Assembly (NCBI RefSeq): GCF_001594015.1
Contig: NZ_LTBC01000003.1
Coordinates: 248,001-312,000, forward strand
DNA: 64,000 bases
Direction: 5' to 3'
From: Moorella mulderi DSM 14980
GTDB taxonomy: Bacteria > Bacillota > DSM-521 > Neomoorellales > Neomoorellaceae
The notes under the pieces are model-generated. The model worked only from the letters and a program-made list of their open reading frames with translations, was not told the DNA's origin and made no database searches. The position numbers and the translations under genes are program-made. Below are positions 43,503 to 52,317 of this stretch, one piece after another. The stretch's first letter is position 1; each line of letters starts with the position of its first letter.

Positions 43503-44543
43503 TCAAAACATTTCTAAGAAAGCTTCCACCCGCGTCTGCCACTGGCCACGAGCACCGCCGGTATAGTCCCCGTCGAGCCGTAACAGCGGCAGGCCCCTCC
43601 GGTCGCAAAAATCCTTCATGGCGCGGAAGTCGTAGATGGCCGCGTCGCAAAATTTCATAACGTGATAAATTACCCCATCGATCTGGTAATCATCAACCAC
43701 ACCGGCCCAGTACTGCTGCCGCCGGGTTTGATCGGCAACCATGCGGGGGCAGGGCGGTCCTCCCAGGTAGAGCCGGGCCAGGTGCAGGTAAGGGTCCCCC
43801 GTTTCCCGCGCCACCTCCGCCAGCAAGAAACGCCGCCCGTTGCAGGCGTCTTCGAAAACAGACCAGCCCCCCCATTCTTCGATCAGGGCAGGTAGTTCAG
43901 CCGGGAGAATGCTGCCTGCCAGCATCAGGCGCGGCCGTCCCCGGAAATCCGGCCGGGACTGCTGCTCTATGGCAGCGCTCCCGGCCTGCCCTTTATCCCG
44001 GCCGGCCGCCGTCGCGCAGGTCTGCCACCCGTCCAGCCAGGCCATGACGTCACTCCCGCTTAAGCAAATTTCTCCCCGCGCCCGGGCAGCCAGGAGCCCA
44101 CGCCAGTAAGACCGCTGCTCTTCCCAGGCATCGATCGCCTGCCACAAGAGGCTGTCCTCTAACTGCCGCTCACCCAGCCAGGCCAGTTCTCCTGCCAGCC
44201 GGCGTAAATTCTGGCTGTAGTAGAGGACAGCCTCTTCGTCCAGCCGCCTGGGGACGTCCAGAACCAGCGTAGCTCCCTGCCCACCATAACGGGGCCAGGT
44301 GCTGGCCAGGTGGATCATGGCATTGCAGGAGCGGGCTATAACTGTGCCGGCCAGGGGCGGCAATTCCTGCCTGATGGCTGTTTCCAGGCAGCTTTTGACG
44401 TAAGGGCAGAGGTTGCCCACCAGGTATGTATCAGCCCGCGGGGTATTGCCCTCCCTGCCCAAAAGGCGGTAAGGGATAAATCCCAGGGCCGTAATAATTT
44501 CTACCGGCGTATAATGGCAGAACCAGCCGATCAAAGCACCCAT
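43503..44543 (-). CDS. 2-hydroxyacyl-CoA dehydratase/double-cubane family subunit 2
   Basis: 346 aa, same fold family. Start GWFCHYTPVEIITALGFIPYRLLG is the family signature; Cys46 and Cys52 (NLCPYVKSCLE), Cys73 (RSCNAMIHL) and a C-terminal VMKFCDAAIYDF are probable cluster ligands. It overlaps nothing and is 10 nt from subunit 1, suggesting a heterodimer. First gene of the run leading into the methylthioadenosine-salvage genes. Confidence 0.82.
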   Translation of the reverse strand: MGALIGWFCHYTPVEIITALGFIPYRLLGREGNTPRADTYLVGNLCPYVKSCLETAIRQELPPLAGTVIARSCNAMIHLASTWPRYGGQGATLVLDVPRRLDEEAVLYYSQNLRRLAGELAWLGERQLEDSLLWQAIDAWEEQRSYWRGLLAARARGEICLSGSDVMAWLDGWQTCATAAGRDKGQAGSAAIEQQSRPDFRGRPRLMLAGSILPAELPALIEEWGGWSVFEDACNGRRFLLAEVARETGDPYLHLARLYLGGPPCPRMVADQTRRQQYWAGVVDDYQIDGVIYHVMKFCDAAIYDFRAMKDFCDRRGLPLLRLDGDYTGGARGQWQTRVEAFLEMF

Positions 44544-44679
44544 TTATTTCACCCGATATAACACTTTTCGCAGCAGCACCTTAAAACAAAACTGCCCCCG
44601 GCCAGAGCAAGGAACAGGTCTTCATCTTCTGCTATACACACAATATAGCATATAGTGAGGAAGAAGTTAAGGGTTTAAA

Positions 44680-44715
44680 GTTAAATAAAAAGAGCCCCGC
44701 TGCCAGGCGAGGCTC
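44680..44715 (-). terminator. Terminator of the stalk-domain protein gene
   Basis: Stem GAGCC-x-CGC with its partner (44692-44715) followed by TTTTTATTT on the minus strand; 24 nt past the stop. Confidence 0.8.
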
Positions 44716-44738
44716 CCCTTCCTACCTTTCCCCACGCT

Positions 44739-45689
44739 TTATAAAGGCTGCACTGCCACCAGGTTACTACCGCCATAATAGTCTACTTTAGCCTTAAATT
44801 TCTCGCTGACAAATCTTAAGGGTACGAGGGTCCGCCCATCAACCACCTGGGCCGGGACATCCAGGTCAACCGTTACGCCATCTACCAGGGCTTTATTGCT
44901 CCCTATTACCAGGCGAATGGTGGAGCCCCTATTTTTAATGATTACTTCACCATTGTCATAGTTTACGGTTGCACCCAGTCCCTCAGCCAGGAACCGTACA
45001 GGTATCAACACCCGGTCGTTTTCAATCCGGGGAGGAACATCAAATTGCAGGCCCTTCCCTTTGACATAAACCTTTACCTGCAAGTCCCCGCTGGCCGCAT
45101 AAGCCTGATCTAATTGCTGGTAAGCCTCTTCGTCACCAGGCTCCTGCTCCAGGACGGTCTCCAGTAATTCCCGGGCATTTTTAAACTTGCCGGCCTTTAA
45201 GTACATCACACCCAGGTGCTTCTTTAATTGCGTCCTGGTACCGGCATCAAGGGTCGTGTCTGCTTCCACGGCAGTTTCCAGTTGCTCCGTAACGCTGGCA
45301 ATCTCGCCGGCGTCCTTCCAGGAGCCCAACTGTGCCTTGGCTTCATAAACTGCTTCAGCTACGCTCCTCCCCTCCAGGATCGCCGTCAATGCAGCCCGCG
45401 CTACGGGATTTTTCACATGCAGCAGGGCATTCTCCACGCCTTTATAAACATGCCCGGCCACACTTTTACCGTTCCGGAGTTTTAGATGTTCCCTCTCGCG
45501 TTCCCTTTCCCTTTCCCTCTCCCTTTCCTGTTCCTGCTCTAGAACCTGGCCATCAGCTTGCAGTCCAGCTGCCAATGTCACTTCCTTCTCCCAGCTCCAC
45601 TCTCCTGCCCTGGCCCAGGCGGGCAAGACAAAGGAAAACACTAGAACCAATCCAACTACCAGCGCTACAAACCGTTTGCCTTTCTGCAT
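44739..45689 (-). CDS. Secreted protein with copper-amine-oxidase-like stalk domain
   Basis: 316 aa. Signal peptide (FVALVVGLVLVFSFVLPAWA), then a Glu/Arg run of about 17 residues (residues 52-68), a helical TPR-like middle (about 145-200: LGVMYLKAGKFKNARELLETVLEQEP), and a C-terminal stalk domain repeat pair (PPRIENDRVLIPVRFLAEGLGATV and VVDGRTLVPLRFVSEKFKAKV). Stalk domains are common in secreted proteins of thermophilic Firmicutes. Probably extracellular; function unknown. Confidence 0.82.
   Translation of the reverse strand: MQKGKRFVALVVGLVLVFSFVLPAWARAGEWSWEKEVTLAAGLQADGQVLEQEQEREREREREREREHLKLRNGKSVAGHVYKGVENALLHVKNPVARAALTAILEGRSVAEAVYEAKAQLGSWKDAGEIASVTEQLETAVEADTTLDAGTRTQLKKHLGVMYLKAGKFKNARELLETVLEQEPGDEEAYQQLDQAYAASGDLQVKVYVKGKGLQFDVPPRIENDRVLIPVRFLAEGLGATVNYDNGEVIIKNRGSTIRLVIGSNKALVDGVTVDLDVPAQVVDGRTLVPLRFVSEKFKAKVDYYGGSNLVAVQPL
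45480..45537 (-). repeat. Hexanucleotide tract encoding (Glu-Arg)n
   Basis: About eight near-identical 6-nt units (GAGAGG/GAAAGG/GAGCGG type) encode alternating Glu-Arg. Length change by slippage would be in frame. Confidence 0.75.
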
Positions 45690-45742
45690 ATTGACTCCTC
45701 CCTGTTTCTTTTAAGGTTTCACCATATAGTTCGACCCGGTAT

Positions 45743-46570
45743 TCATTTTTGGGAGGGTCCTGCCAGCCAGTTGCGGCCCAAAGCAAGGAAAATGCCTGCC
45801 ATTAGACCCAGGACCAGGGCCACGGCAGCATTGAGCAGCAGGCGGGGCCTGACCTTTTCCGGCTCGCTGAGATCATCAACGATTTTTGCCGGGTGCATGG
45901 CGGCCAGTTTGTCCTGGAGGGAAAGATACTGTCCTGTCAGTCCAACCTTTTCCTGGGCCTGGATCCCCTGCAACTGGGCCAGTTGCAGGGCATAGAGCTT
46001 CTGCTCAACCTGGCTTAAAGGCGCCTTTTCCAGGCCGGCAATAAGCTCATTAATTTTTTCCCTGTCGGTACTGGATTGTTCCAGTTCGCGGCTGATTTTA
46101 TGTAGCTCTTTTTCCAGCGGCGCCCGGCGCTCTTCATAAACTTTATTCCGTTGCTCAATAAAAAGGGCCACCATTTTACCTGCCACGGCTGCAACTTGCG
46201 GGGGGTCCTGGCCCTCCAGGGAAAACCTGAGGTATTCGGTATCTTTGATCACTTCCCCGCGGGCTTTAAAGCTGCGGGGGTCAGCCGGTATTGCCAGTTG
46301 CTCCAGGGCCGTGGTTAAGAGGGCCTGGCTCTCAAGTATTGCTTTCCCTTCATTTTGCTGTGGGGCTTTTGTGTCTACCCTCTCTAATTCTACCAGGGCT
46401 TCTACTCTATAAACCGGGGGCAATACTACACTGGCAAGGACAGAGGCTAAGACAGCAGCCAGGGTAATAAGGATAATCATCCAGCGCTGGCGCCAGAGAA
46501 CCAGCAAAATTTCCCTTAAATCTACTTCGTCTTCGTACGGCAGGGCGGATCCTGAAGGTGGAACGTTCAT
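45743..46570 (-). CDS. Wzz-type polysaccharide chain-length/co-polymerase protein
   Basis: 275 aa. N-terminal Wzz domain with EVDLREILLVLWRQRW, first membrane segment (about 29-50), PPVYRVEALVELERV, a long periplasmic-side coiled coil (145-225), and a second membrane segment near 245-265 with a short tail. It lacks a fused tyrosine kinase. Such proteins control polymer length in Wzy-dependent export. The galE and capD relics further right suggest it is a survivor of a larger polysaccharide locus. Confidence 0.85.
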   Translation of the reverse strand: MNVPPSGSALPYEDEVDLREILLVLWRQRWMIILITLAAVLASVLASVVLPPVYRVEALVELERVDTKAPQQNEGKAILESQALLTTALEQLAIPADPRSFKARGEVIKDTEYLRFSLEGQDPPQVAAVAGKMVALFIEQRNKVYEERRAPLEKELHKISRELEQSSTDREKINELIAGLEKAPLSQVEQKLYALQLAQLQGIQAQEKVGLTGQYLSLQDKLAAMHPAKIVDDLSEPEKVRPRLLLNAAVALVLGLMAGIFLALGRNWLAGPSQK

Positions 46571-46794
46571 TGTTGAGGTTAGATGCTCCTTTCTATGCTC
46601 AGAGCGACTATTTCGTTTCTATTCGACAGGCAAATGGAATTTCCTGCCCAGCCTGTGATTAACTTGATGTAAACTCCAACTGATTTAAGCTCTGTTATAA
46701 CCAGAAAAGGAGGAGCCCTCAATGAATCCGGCCTTTTGTATAAAAACTATCACGCCATTTCCGCGCTAGTCATGTACGTAGATAAAATTATGAG

Positions 46795-46870
46795 TTCTGG
46801 TTCTTCATCCATGTTTAAGGCAGGCTGGATTACCTCCAGGGCGCGCCGGGGTTCGCGTTGCCAGTATTTT
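46795..46870 (-). pseudogene. Short relic of the neighbouring TPR gene
   Basis: About 55 nt here (TTCATCC... through GCGCGCCGGGGTTC) match 49608-49662 inside the large TPR gene with few differences, in the same orientation. The matched part encodes the GEPRRALEVIQPAF segment. The rest of 46571-47014 shows no gene. A partial duplication or a second decayed copy is likely. Confidence 0.6.
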
Positions 46871-47014
46871 ACCTTTGACTTTTTCGACACAACGATGGTT
46901 TCCTGCCATCCCGGCAAGATTTCGTTGACCCAGGCTGGAAAGAATGCTGATTTTCATCAGGAAGAAGGTGTCCGCGCAAGAACTGGCGCGCATTGAAATA
47001 TGTCAGAAAAAATT

Positions 47015-47401
47015 TTAAGCGTCAAAACACTGCCAGCCAAACTGGGTAAAATGATTATCAAAGGCCAGCGCTACATTCATCTTTAACCGTTCCATAACAG
47101 CAAAAGTAGTAGCATCGGTATAAGAAAAAGACTTATCTTTGTATGCAATTATGATTTCCCTGGCTCGCTTCTCATCTTCTTCTTTAACACGTTCAATTTT
47201 CCAAACCAAATTTTTTACCCATTCACGGGCCAGTTCATGACCTATACGGCTCAAAATTAAAGCATGGGTTTCAGCTAAAATAAAGTTTGTTAATATTAAA
47301 TCAACATCCTGTTCGCTTAATTTCTTAAAGAGATTCTTAGCCTTCTCATGCCAATCGTCCGAACGGTCAATAAGGGCGTAAATAGCACTGGTATCTACCA
47401 T
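47015..47401 (-). CDS. PIN-domain toxin (VapC-like)
   Basis: 128 aa. VDTSAIYALIDRSD (Asp), TNFILAETHALI (Glu), FSYTDATTFAVMERL (Asp), ALAFDNHFTQFGW (Asp) give the full acidic set. Strongly similar to the PIN toxin at 5598-6050 (shared SYTDxTxFAVMxRL and FDNHFxQxG). Its start overlaps the antitoxin gene by 35 nt. Probably a functional RNase toxin. Confidence 0.87.
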   Translation of the reverse strand: MVDTSAIYALIDRSDDWHEKAKNLFKKLSEQDVDLILTNFILAETHALILSRIGHELAREWVKNLVWKIERVKEEDEKRAREIIIAYKDKSFSYTDATTFAVMERLKMNVALAFDNHFTQFGWQCFDA

Positions 47402-47672
47402 TATTTTTCCATCTTTCTACTTCACCTTCAGCCAGGTAATGATCATGGTTGGCAGCGACGTCTTTAAGGCCACTGTTCCCGGCACCAACCAATTTCCATA
47501 TAGGGTCTTCTTTACTCAAGGGCTTTACCGGCTGGACCTTTTTCAAACGTATCTCATCTTCATCAACCTGGATGGTCAAATAATCGCCTGCCTTCAGGCC
47601 CAAAGTTTCTCTGACACTTTGGGGAATAGTCATCTGCCCTTTACTGGTTAAGCGCACTAACGGCGTGGACAT
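47367..47672 (-). CDS. AbrB-type antitoxin with shared toxin-binding tail
   Basis: 101 aa. AbrB/SpoVT fold in LTSKGQMTIPQSVRETLGLKAGDYLTI (residues 8-35), then a tail with DPIWKLVG and NHDHYLAEGE. The tail matches that of the RHH antitoxin at 6052-6309, although the DNA-binding folds differ. The last 12 codons overlap the toxin gene. GAGGAG precedes the start. Confidence 0.85.
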   Translation of the reverse strand: MSTPLVRLTSKGQMTIPQSVRETLGLKAGDYLTIQVDEDEIRLKKVQPVKPLSKEDPIWKLVGAGNSGLKDVAANHDHYLAEGEVERWKNNGRYQCYLRPY

Positions 47673-47916
47673 GAAGCATCTCCTCCTTACTCTTAGAAAG
47701 ATTTCCTTACTATGAGTATACCACTACTGGCAATGCAATTGCACGCATAATCCTGGTTTGCAACTTTATCAAGGGAGGTCAAATTACAGCCGGTCCCTTC
47801 GAGTTGAACCTGCTCTGCGAGGAAGAAGTTCCAGGGTCACTGCTGCGAAAAGTTTAAACCAAGGGGGTAAGACTTGTATGAAATTGCGCGCCCCTCGCCG
47901 TTTTTGGTAATAGAAA

Positions 47917-49815
47917 TCAACTTATCACCTGTATACCCAGTATACCCTCAAGGGGCTGCCGCAGTTCGACAGGGATAGTGGCAATTTTGACCCGCCTGCC
48001 TTCCAGATCCGCCTTGCCCACCATGACCAGGGCCTTTGACCAAAGGCGCCCCAGGGGAGACCCGGGAGCCTGCTCCTGCCAGAAGAAACCGTCCCCTTCC
48101 AGGGAGCCAAATTTGCGGGTAACGACATTCAGACGGCTCCACCCGCCCCTCTGCAGCAAATACTTAAGAAGCTCCCGTTCCCCTGCGCCCAGCCCGGCCA
48201 CAACCTTTTCCAGGTTGCCGGGGGCGGTAAGATACTCTGCCAGCTGTTTTTCCCGCTCGCGCCGCAGCCGTGCCGGTTCCAGGCCGTACTGGCAGCAGGC
48301 GCCGTCCAGCCAGTGGGCGGGCATGTTCCTTAAGCCACGCAAGAGGGAAGGACCCCGGGGAAGGGATTTGGCTTCTATTTCCTCCCGCTCTTCCTCTTGA
48401 TAAAATTTGATCACTTTCTCCTGGTCTATGTTAAGGAAGAGTTCTCTTTTCTGCAGTTCTAACTCCAGCAGGCCTAGTTTCTGCAGAAAATCTTCGTTCA
48501 ACCCTTCCCTATCGATTTTTTCCAGGAAGGCACGGGCCTCCTCTATCCTGTCCATCTGGAGCATCAACGCGGCATAATTGAACAGCACCGCCGGGTCTTC
48601 CGGGGCTATTTCCTTAAGCGTGGCCATTATTCGCAAGGATTCTGTCGTTTCACCCTTCTGGCGCAGGAGATTGGCCAGGGCCATCATGGCCCGGAAGTAG
48701 TATTTCCCTTGCAGGTACAGGTCCCGTAGCAGTTTGATGGCGGCATCTACCTGTCCTTTATCCCGCATCTCGAAGGCCCTTTCCACTATGGCGTCCAGCT
48801 CTTGATCCGGTTCCAGTATGACAGGGGTTTTCTTAAGTTGGACCAGCCGTTTTTCCCCCGCAATAAACATGGGGAACGGCTCCCCTTCCTTCAGCAATCC
48901 CCGATCAATAAGGGCCTGCACCGCCGCCATTTTCACAGCAGAGATGAAGTGGGGGGATTCTAGTATCTTCCACCCCAGCTGTTCTCCCCATTCGCCGGCA
49001 AAAGCCACCAGGGAATGGGCGACTATACCGGCCGCCTGCATTTCTCCCGCTTCCAGGATATAGGACAGCAACACCATTAAAATATAACCGTCCTGCAAGT
49101 ACCGGCGGTATAACTCTTTATTCGCGGCGCAGGCTTTGATAATTGCATCGAGTTCTTCTTTATCGTACAACTTGTAGCCCATGGTAAAGGGCGGGATAAC
49201 GCCGCGCTCCACCAGAAAAGCCACCTGCTGCATAGCGGCAAATAACCTGTGTACCCCCGCTATGGAAGACCACAGGCTTGCCGCCCGTTTATAACGGCCC
49301 AGGTTGAAGCAGGCCACCCCGGCTAGGAACTTGTTTTCCCAGTTAACATGATAAGTCTCCCAGCGGCGATACAGCTCAAATACCTGGCGGTGATCATTAA
49401 GCCCGGCTGCCGCCCGCATGATGCTCACCGTGTACTCCAGGAAAGGCCGCGGGACCTGGCTGCGGGCGCGATAGAATTCCGCCAGGCCGTTATCAAAACT
49501 TTGTACAGCTTGTTTGAGGTGCTGCCGGGCTTCCCCGACCTGCCCCAGGGTCGTGTAAATGCTGGCGGCCAGGGCATAGGTGAAGGGATTGGCGCGCTTG
49601 TTATCTTCATCCGTATTGAAGGCCGGCTGGATTACCTCCAAAGCGCGCCGGGGTTCACCGGCATGAAAAAGCGCTGAAGCCAAGTTGTTGCGAGTTTGTA
49701 TGATGTCCTCCTTTGCCAGGGCGGCGGCAAAAGCTTTGGCCGCACCCTTGAAATCACCTTTATCCAGCAGTTTTTGTCCGCGGGTTACAAGTTCTTCGGT
49801 TTTCTTATAGTTCAT
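47917..49815 (-). CDS. Large TPR-repeat protein
   Basis: 632 aa soluble helical protein. N-terminal TPRs (about 1-130: TRGQKLLDKGDFKGAAKAFAAALAK, GEPRRALEVI), a second TPR block (about 345-440: AIKLLRDLYLQGKYYFRAMMALANLLRQKG), and a C-terminal region with a winged-helix look (ERELLKYLLQRGGWSRLNVVTRKFG). GGGGAAGG precedes the ATG. No enzyme motif. Probably a scaffold or regulator; partner unknown. A fragment is duplicated at 46795-46870. Confidence 0.75.
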   Translation of the reverse strand: MNYKKTEELVTRGQKLLDKGDFKGAAKAFAAALAKEDIIQTRNNLASALFHAGEPRRALEVIQPAFNTDEDNKRANPFTYALAASIYTTLGQVGEARQHLKQAVQSFDNGLAEFYRARSQVPRPFLEYTVSIMRAAAGLNDHRQVFELYRRWETYHVNWENKFLAGVACFNLGRYKRAASLWSSIAGVHRLFAAMQQVAFLVERGVIPPFTMGYKLYDKEELDAIIKACAANKELYRRYLQDGYILMVLLSYILEAGEMQAAGIVAHSLVAFAGEWGEQLGWKILESPHFISAVKMAAVQALIDRGLLKEGEPFPMFIAGEKRLVQLKKTPVILEPDQELDAIVERAFEMRDKGQVDAAIKLLRDLYLQGKYYFRAMMALANLLRQKGETTESLRIMATLKEIAPEDPAVLFNYAALMLQMDRIEEARAFLEKIDREGLNEDFLQKLGLLELELQKRELFLNIDQEKVIKFYQEEEREEIEAKSLPRGPSLLRGLRNMPAHWLDGACCQYGLEPARLRREREKQLAEYLTAPGNLEKVVAGLGAGERELLKYLLQRGGWSRLNVVTRKFGSLEGDGFFWQEQAPGSPLGRLWSKALVMVGKADLEGRRVKIATIPVELRQPLEGILGIQVIS

Positions 49816-49898
49816 TATCCTTCCCCATACTTTACCGGTATTTTATCATTGTAAAGGAAGCGGCCTTGGATGTAAAGCTTTTGCAGTGCCCTTTTCCC

Positions 49899-50171
49899 TC
49901 AAATATTTTTTACTCGCCAGTTAGGCTGTGACTGTTTCAACTTCATTTTCCTGCTCGCCTCCCCATCTAAAAGGAAATTTTTTCTTGTTATAATCATCTT
50001 CATATTCAGGATTGTTGCTGCCCCGTGGCGTTCATAGAGGCCCTTCATGCGGCGCAAAAATTCCGCTGCCTGGCGATAGCCTCTGCACTGGCGCCAGCTG
50101 ATAGCCGTCTCTACCATTTCTTGATATTGCATTTGCTCGCATGTCGTCAGCAGAAGTTTACGCTGTAGTTT
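49899..50171 (-). pseudogene. C-terminal relic of a SWIM zinc-finger-family protein
   Basis: The frame encodes LQRKLLLTTCEQMQ (from 50171) followed by YQEMVETAISWRQCRGYRQAAEFLRRMKGLYERHG, resembling the helical C-terminal end of SWIM-domain proteins. No SWIM motif or N-terminal part precedes it and the frame stops just upstream. The first 40 nt recur at 51011-51052 and 55613-55660. Confidence 0.5.
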
Positions 50172-50219
50172 GAGTTATAATAATAACAGCAAACCATGGA
50201 GGTGCAGGCTCTTTCCCCT

Positions 50220-50654
50220 TTATGTTGCCAACTCTCCAAGAGAAAATGTTTCTATAAACTGCTTCGGGGTGATTATGGGGATCCCTTCATATTCCCCCAG
50301 GGCAAGCAGATGGCTGTCACCAGAGATGAGGCAGTTGGTTTCCCCCGTTTTGGCGCACTCTAAAAAACGGTTATCACTTGGATCTACAGCAATAGCGTTA
50401 ATTTCTACATCAGGCAATACCAAAATTGTGTTATCAAGGTTAATAAAACCTTCCAGCAATTGCTGCCTTTCTTCCACGGTGCCAGCCTTAGCAAACCTCG
50501 GCCTGAGAAAAACCCCCATATACTCCGTTATAACCGCCGGGCTAATTACAACTTCGATTTTCCCGTCTGCCCAAAGGTCTACTACTTTGCCAGGCGGCCC
50601 TACCGGTACCAACAGGCCGGATATAACCACATTCGTATCTAAAACTACTTTCAT
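50220..50654 (-). CDS. PIN-family toxin (COG1569 type)
   Basis: 144 aa. VVLDTNVVISGLL (Asp), EYMGVFLRPRF (Glu), DPSDNRFLECAKTGETNCLISGDSHLL (the Asp-rich centre and SGDSHLL strand), and IITPKQFIE. It is the putative-toxin PIN family distinct from the VapC copies elsewhere in the window. Start overlaps the Phd-type antitoxin stop by 4 nt. Its last 60 nt are copied in a chimeric relic at 53800-53870. Confidence 0.88.
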   Translation of the reverse strand: MKVVLDTNVVISGLLVPVGPPGKVVDLWADGKIEVVISPAVITEYMGVFLRPRFAKAGTVEERQQLLEGFINLDNTILVLPDVEINAIAVDPSDNRFLECAKTGETNCLISGDSHLLALGEYEGIPIITPKQFIETFSLGELAT

Positions 50655-50929
50655 TTGCCCTCCCTGTACTCCTTTATTTCTTCTTCTATATCCGCTTGGG
50701 TAAGACCGTTTGTAGCTGCCCGGGAACGAATCTTGGCCAGGGTTTCTTTTAAGGCCAACCTTTTATTTTCTTCAGCGGTTTTTTGTAAGAACCGGTATTT
50801 CTCGTAATCCAGGAGTACGGCTTTAGGTTCACTATTAATCGTAATAACTACAGGGGAATCATTTTTTAAGGATTCGATGAAGGAAGTTAATTTCGGGCGA
50901 ACTTCATTTATGCCGGCAATGCGTTCCAT
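50651..50929 (-). CDS. Phd/YefM-family antitoxin
   Basis: 92 aa from ATG 50929 (GGGGGTG upstream). GINEVRPKLTSFIESLKNDSPVVITINSEPKAVLLDYEKYRFLQ is spread over the Phd fold (two halves of about 20 residues); the C-terminus is a charged helix (DIEEEIKEYREGK) for toxin binding. Pairs with the PIN toxin that follows. A palindrome just upstream fits autoregulation. Confidence 0.88.
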   Translation of the reverse strand: MERIAGINEVRPKLTSFIESLKNDSPVVITINSEPKAVLLDYEKYRFLQKTAEENKRLALKETLAKIRSRAATNGLTQADIEEEIKEYREGK

Positions 50930-50942
50930 TTTAACACCCCCA

Positions 50943-50958
50943 TTAATGTTTACATTAA
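50943..50958 (-). promoter_or_regulatory. Candidate Phd operator
   Basis: TTAATGT and its complement ACATTAA with a 2-nt centre, 14 nt before the antitoxin start. Perfect 7-bp half-sites. Confidence 0.5.
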
Positions 50959-51051
50959 CGCTTTCTTTAAGCTTAGTATATATTTTTAATCTGGTCAAGT
51001 ACACGGAGCTCACTGCATTTGCTCACATATCATCAGCTGAAGTTTACAGAC

Positions 51052-51129
51052 TTCGAAACCCACAGAGATGACACCGAATGGGAAATGTGGCTCGATATTA
51101 TCAGGGAAGCTAAAACCCGAAAATTGTAA
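51052..51129 (+). pseudogene. Tail relic of the TumE-partner (antitoxin-like) gene
   Basis: About 65 nt reading DFETHRDDTEWEMWLDIIRE are nearly identical to 56276-56340 inside the intact gene at 56056-56373. Here the frame ends soon after (AKTRKL stop). It is joined on the left to the dispersed 40-nt SWIM-linked repeat. Confidence 0.7.
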
Positions 51130-51164
51130 TCGCGGCTGTAAGGAGGCCAGGGCCTTCTCCAGGA

Positions 51165-51534
51165 CTAAATCCCATTGTGAATCACATACCAGGCCAGCTT
51201 AAAATACTCCAGGCCCACCACTTCTATCCCCCGGTCCTGGAGCCATAAGGCTGTAAAGGGCGTTTTCACAGGTGCTGGTAGCCCGCTTTTCCAGGACGAT
51301 ATCCTTTTCCGGTACCCCCAGGAATTTCACCTGTCCGGCCATGATGTCAGCCGCTGCTACGTTCCATTCTACGGGGCCGCCGGTCATCAGAAGCCTTGGA
51401 GCCAAGCCTTCCTGGTAGAGCTTTACCCCGGTCGCCACCCGCTCGCCCTGTTCACCCGAGAGGACAATAATCACATCGGCAGGCTCGCCGGGGGAACTAG
51501 ACGGGACTACAGCTCCGAGGCCAACCTTTAGCAA
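51165..51534 (-). pseudogene. Broken ElyC/SanA/YdcF-family (DUF218) gene
   Basis: The first frame gives ADVIIVLSGEQGERVATGVKLYQEGLAPRLLMTGG and ATSTCENALYSLM, a DUF218 N-terminal half. A different frame then gives LQDRGIEVVGLEYFKLAWYV, the family's C-terminal end. The VTSxYHxxRA core is missing, so an internal deletion with frameshift has occurred. In intact proteins this family acts in envelope or vancomycin-resistance functions. Confidence 0.65.
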
Positions 51535-51555
51535 TATATTAAAAATAAATAACCC

Positions 51556-52226
51556 TTGTTCAGCCAGGCCCTCTCAGGTAAAATAAAGAAAAATTTTATC
51601 GATTATACGAATACCAGGTTTTTAACCCAGGAAGTTATTACCGATATTACCGCCGGCGACAAACACTACGTGGATATCCTGGCGGAAGTTAAAATCAAAG
51701 GAGAAGACGGCTGCGTCCTGGTCCATATTGAACCCCAGGCCTACCGTCAAGCCGATTTCGCCCGGCGCATGTTCATTAGGTGCTGCCCATCGCCGTCTTT
51801 GCCCATGACAGCAAGGCAGAAGAAACCAACCGGCATGAAGTAGAGCTTCCCTTTCTCAAGGTGTTGCAGTTCGAGTTTTACAAAGTACAGCTCAAGAGAC
51901 TCCCCTGGCGGCAGTACATCAACAGCAATAACCCGGTAGCGGCGGCGTTGTTAAGCAAGGAGGTGCAAAGGGTTATGGAATTAACCACATCCTGGCATTT
52001 AAAAGGCTGGCAGCAGGGCCGGCAGGAAGGCAGGCAGGAAGGCAGGCAAGAAGGCAGGCAGGAAATACTTTTAAGACAGCTAAGGAAACGCCTGGGTACC
52101 ATTTCTCCTGAAGTGGAAGCGAAGATAAAGACTTTATCAGTGGAGCAGCTAGATGACCTGGCGGAAAAGATACTTGACATCACCAGCGAAGCTGAATTGC
52201 TAAGGGTTCTTGCCCTTAAACATTGA
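51556..52226 (+). pseudogene. Frameshifted Rpn-family (PD-(D/E)XK) gene with QEGR repeats
   Basis: Frame 1 (51556-51780) encodes FIDYTNTRFLTQEVITDITAGDKHYVDILAEVKIKG with a possible nuclease Asp/Glu-x-Lys pair and HIEPQAYRQADFARRMFI. Frame 2 (51780-52226) continues LPIAVFAHDSKAEE and ends in a helix with GRQEGRQEGRQEGRQE. About 10 residues are lost at the junction. Rpn/YhgA proteins are recombination-promoting nucleases; this copy is not intact. Confidence 0.7.
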
Positions 52227-52317
52227 TATAAACATTGATACTCAACCTCCACTCTGGGCTTAAGGTCACCCTGGTATAAAAGACCGGCCGGGTTTAAGCA
52301 GGCCGGTCGATGGTCCT

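Noticed and set aside
41430-44543. Assigning the dehydratase-like genes to a specific fermentation (e.g. lactyl-CoA or glutaryl pathway)
   Set aside because: No CoA-transferase, acyl-CoA dehydrogenase or Etf genes are adjacent; the methylthioadenosine-salvage context gives no support for it.
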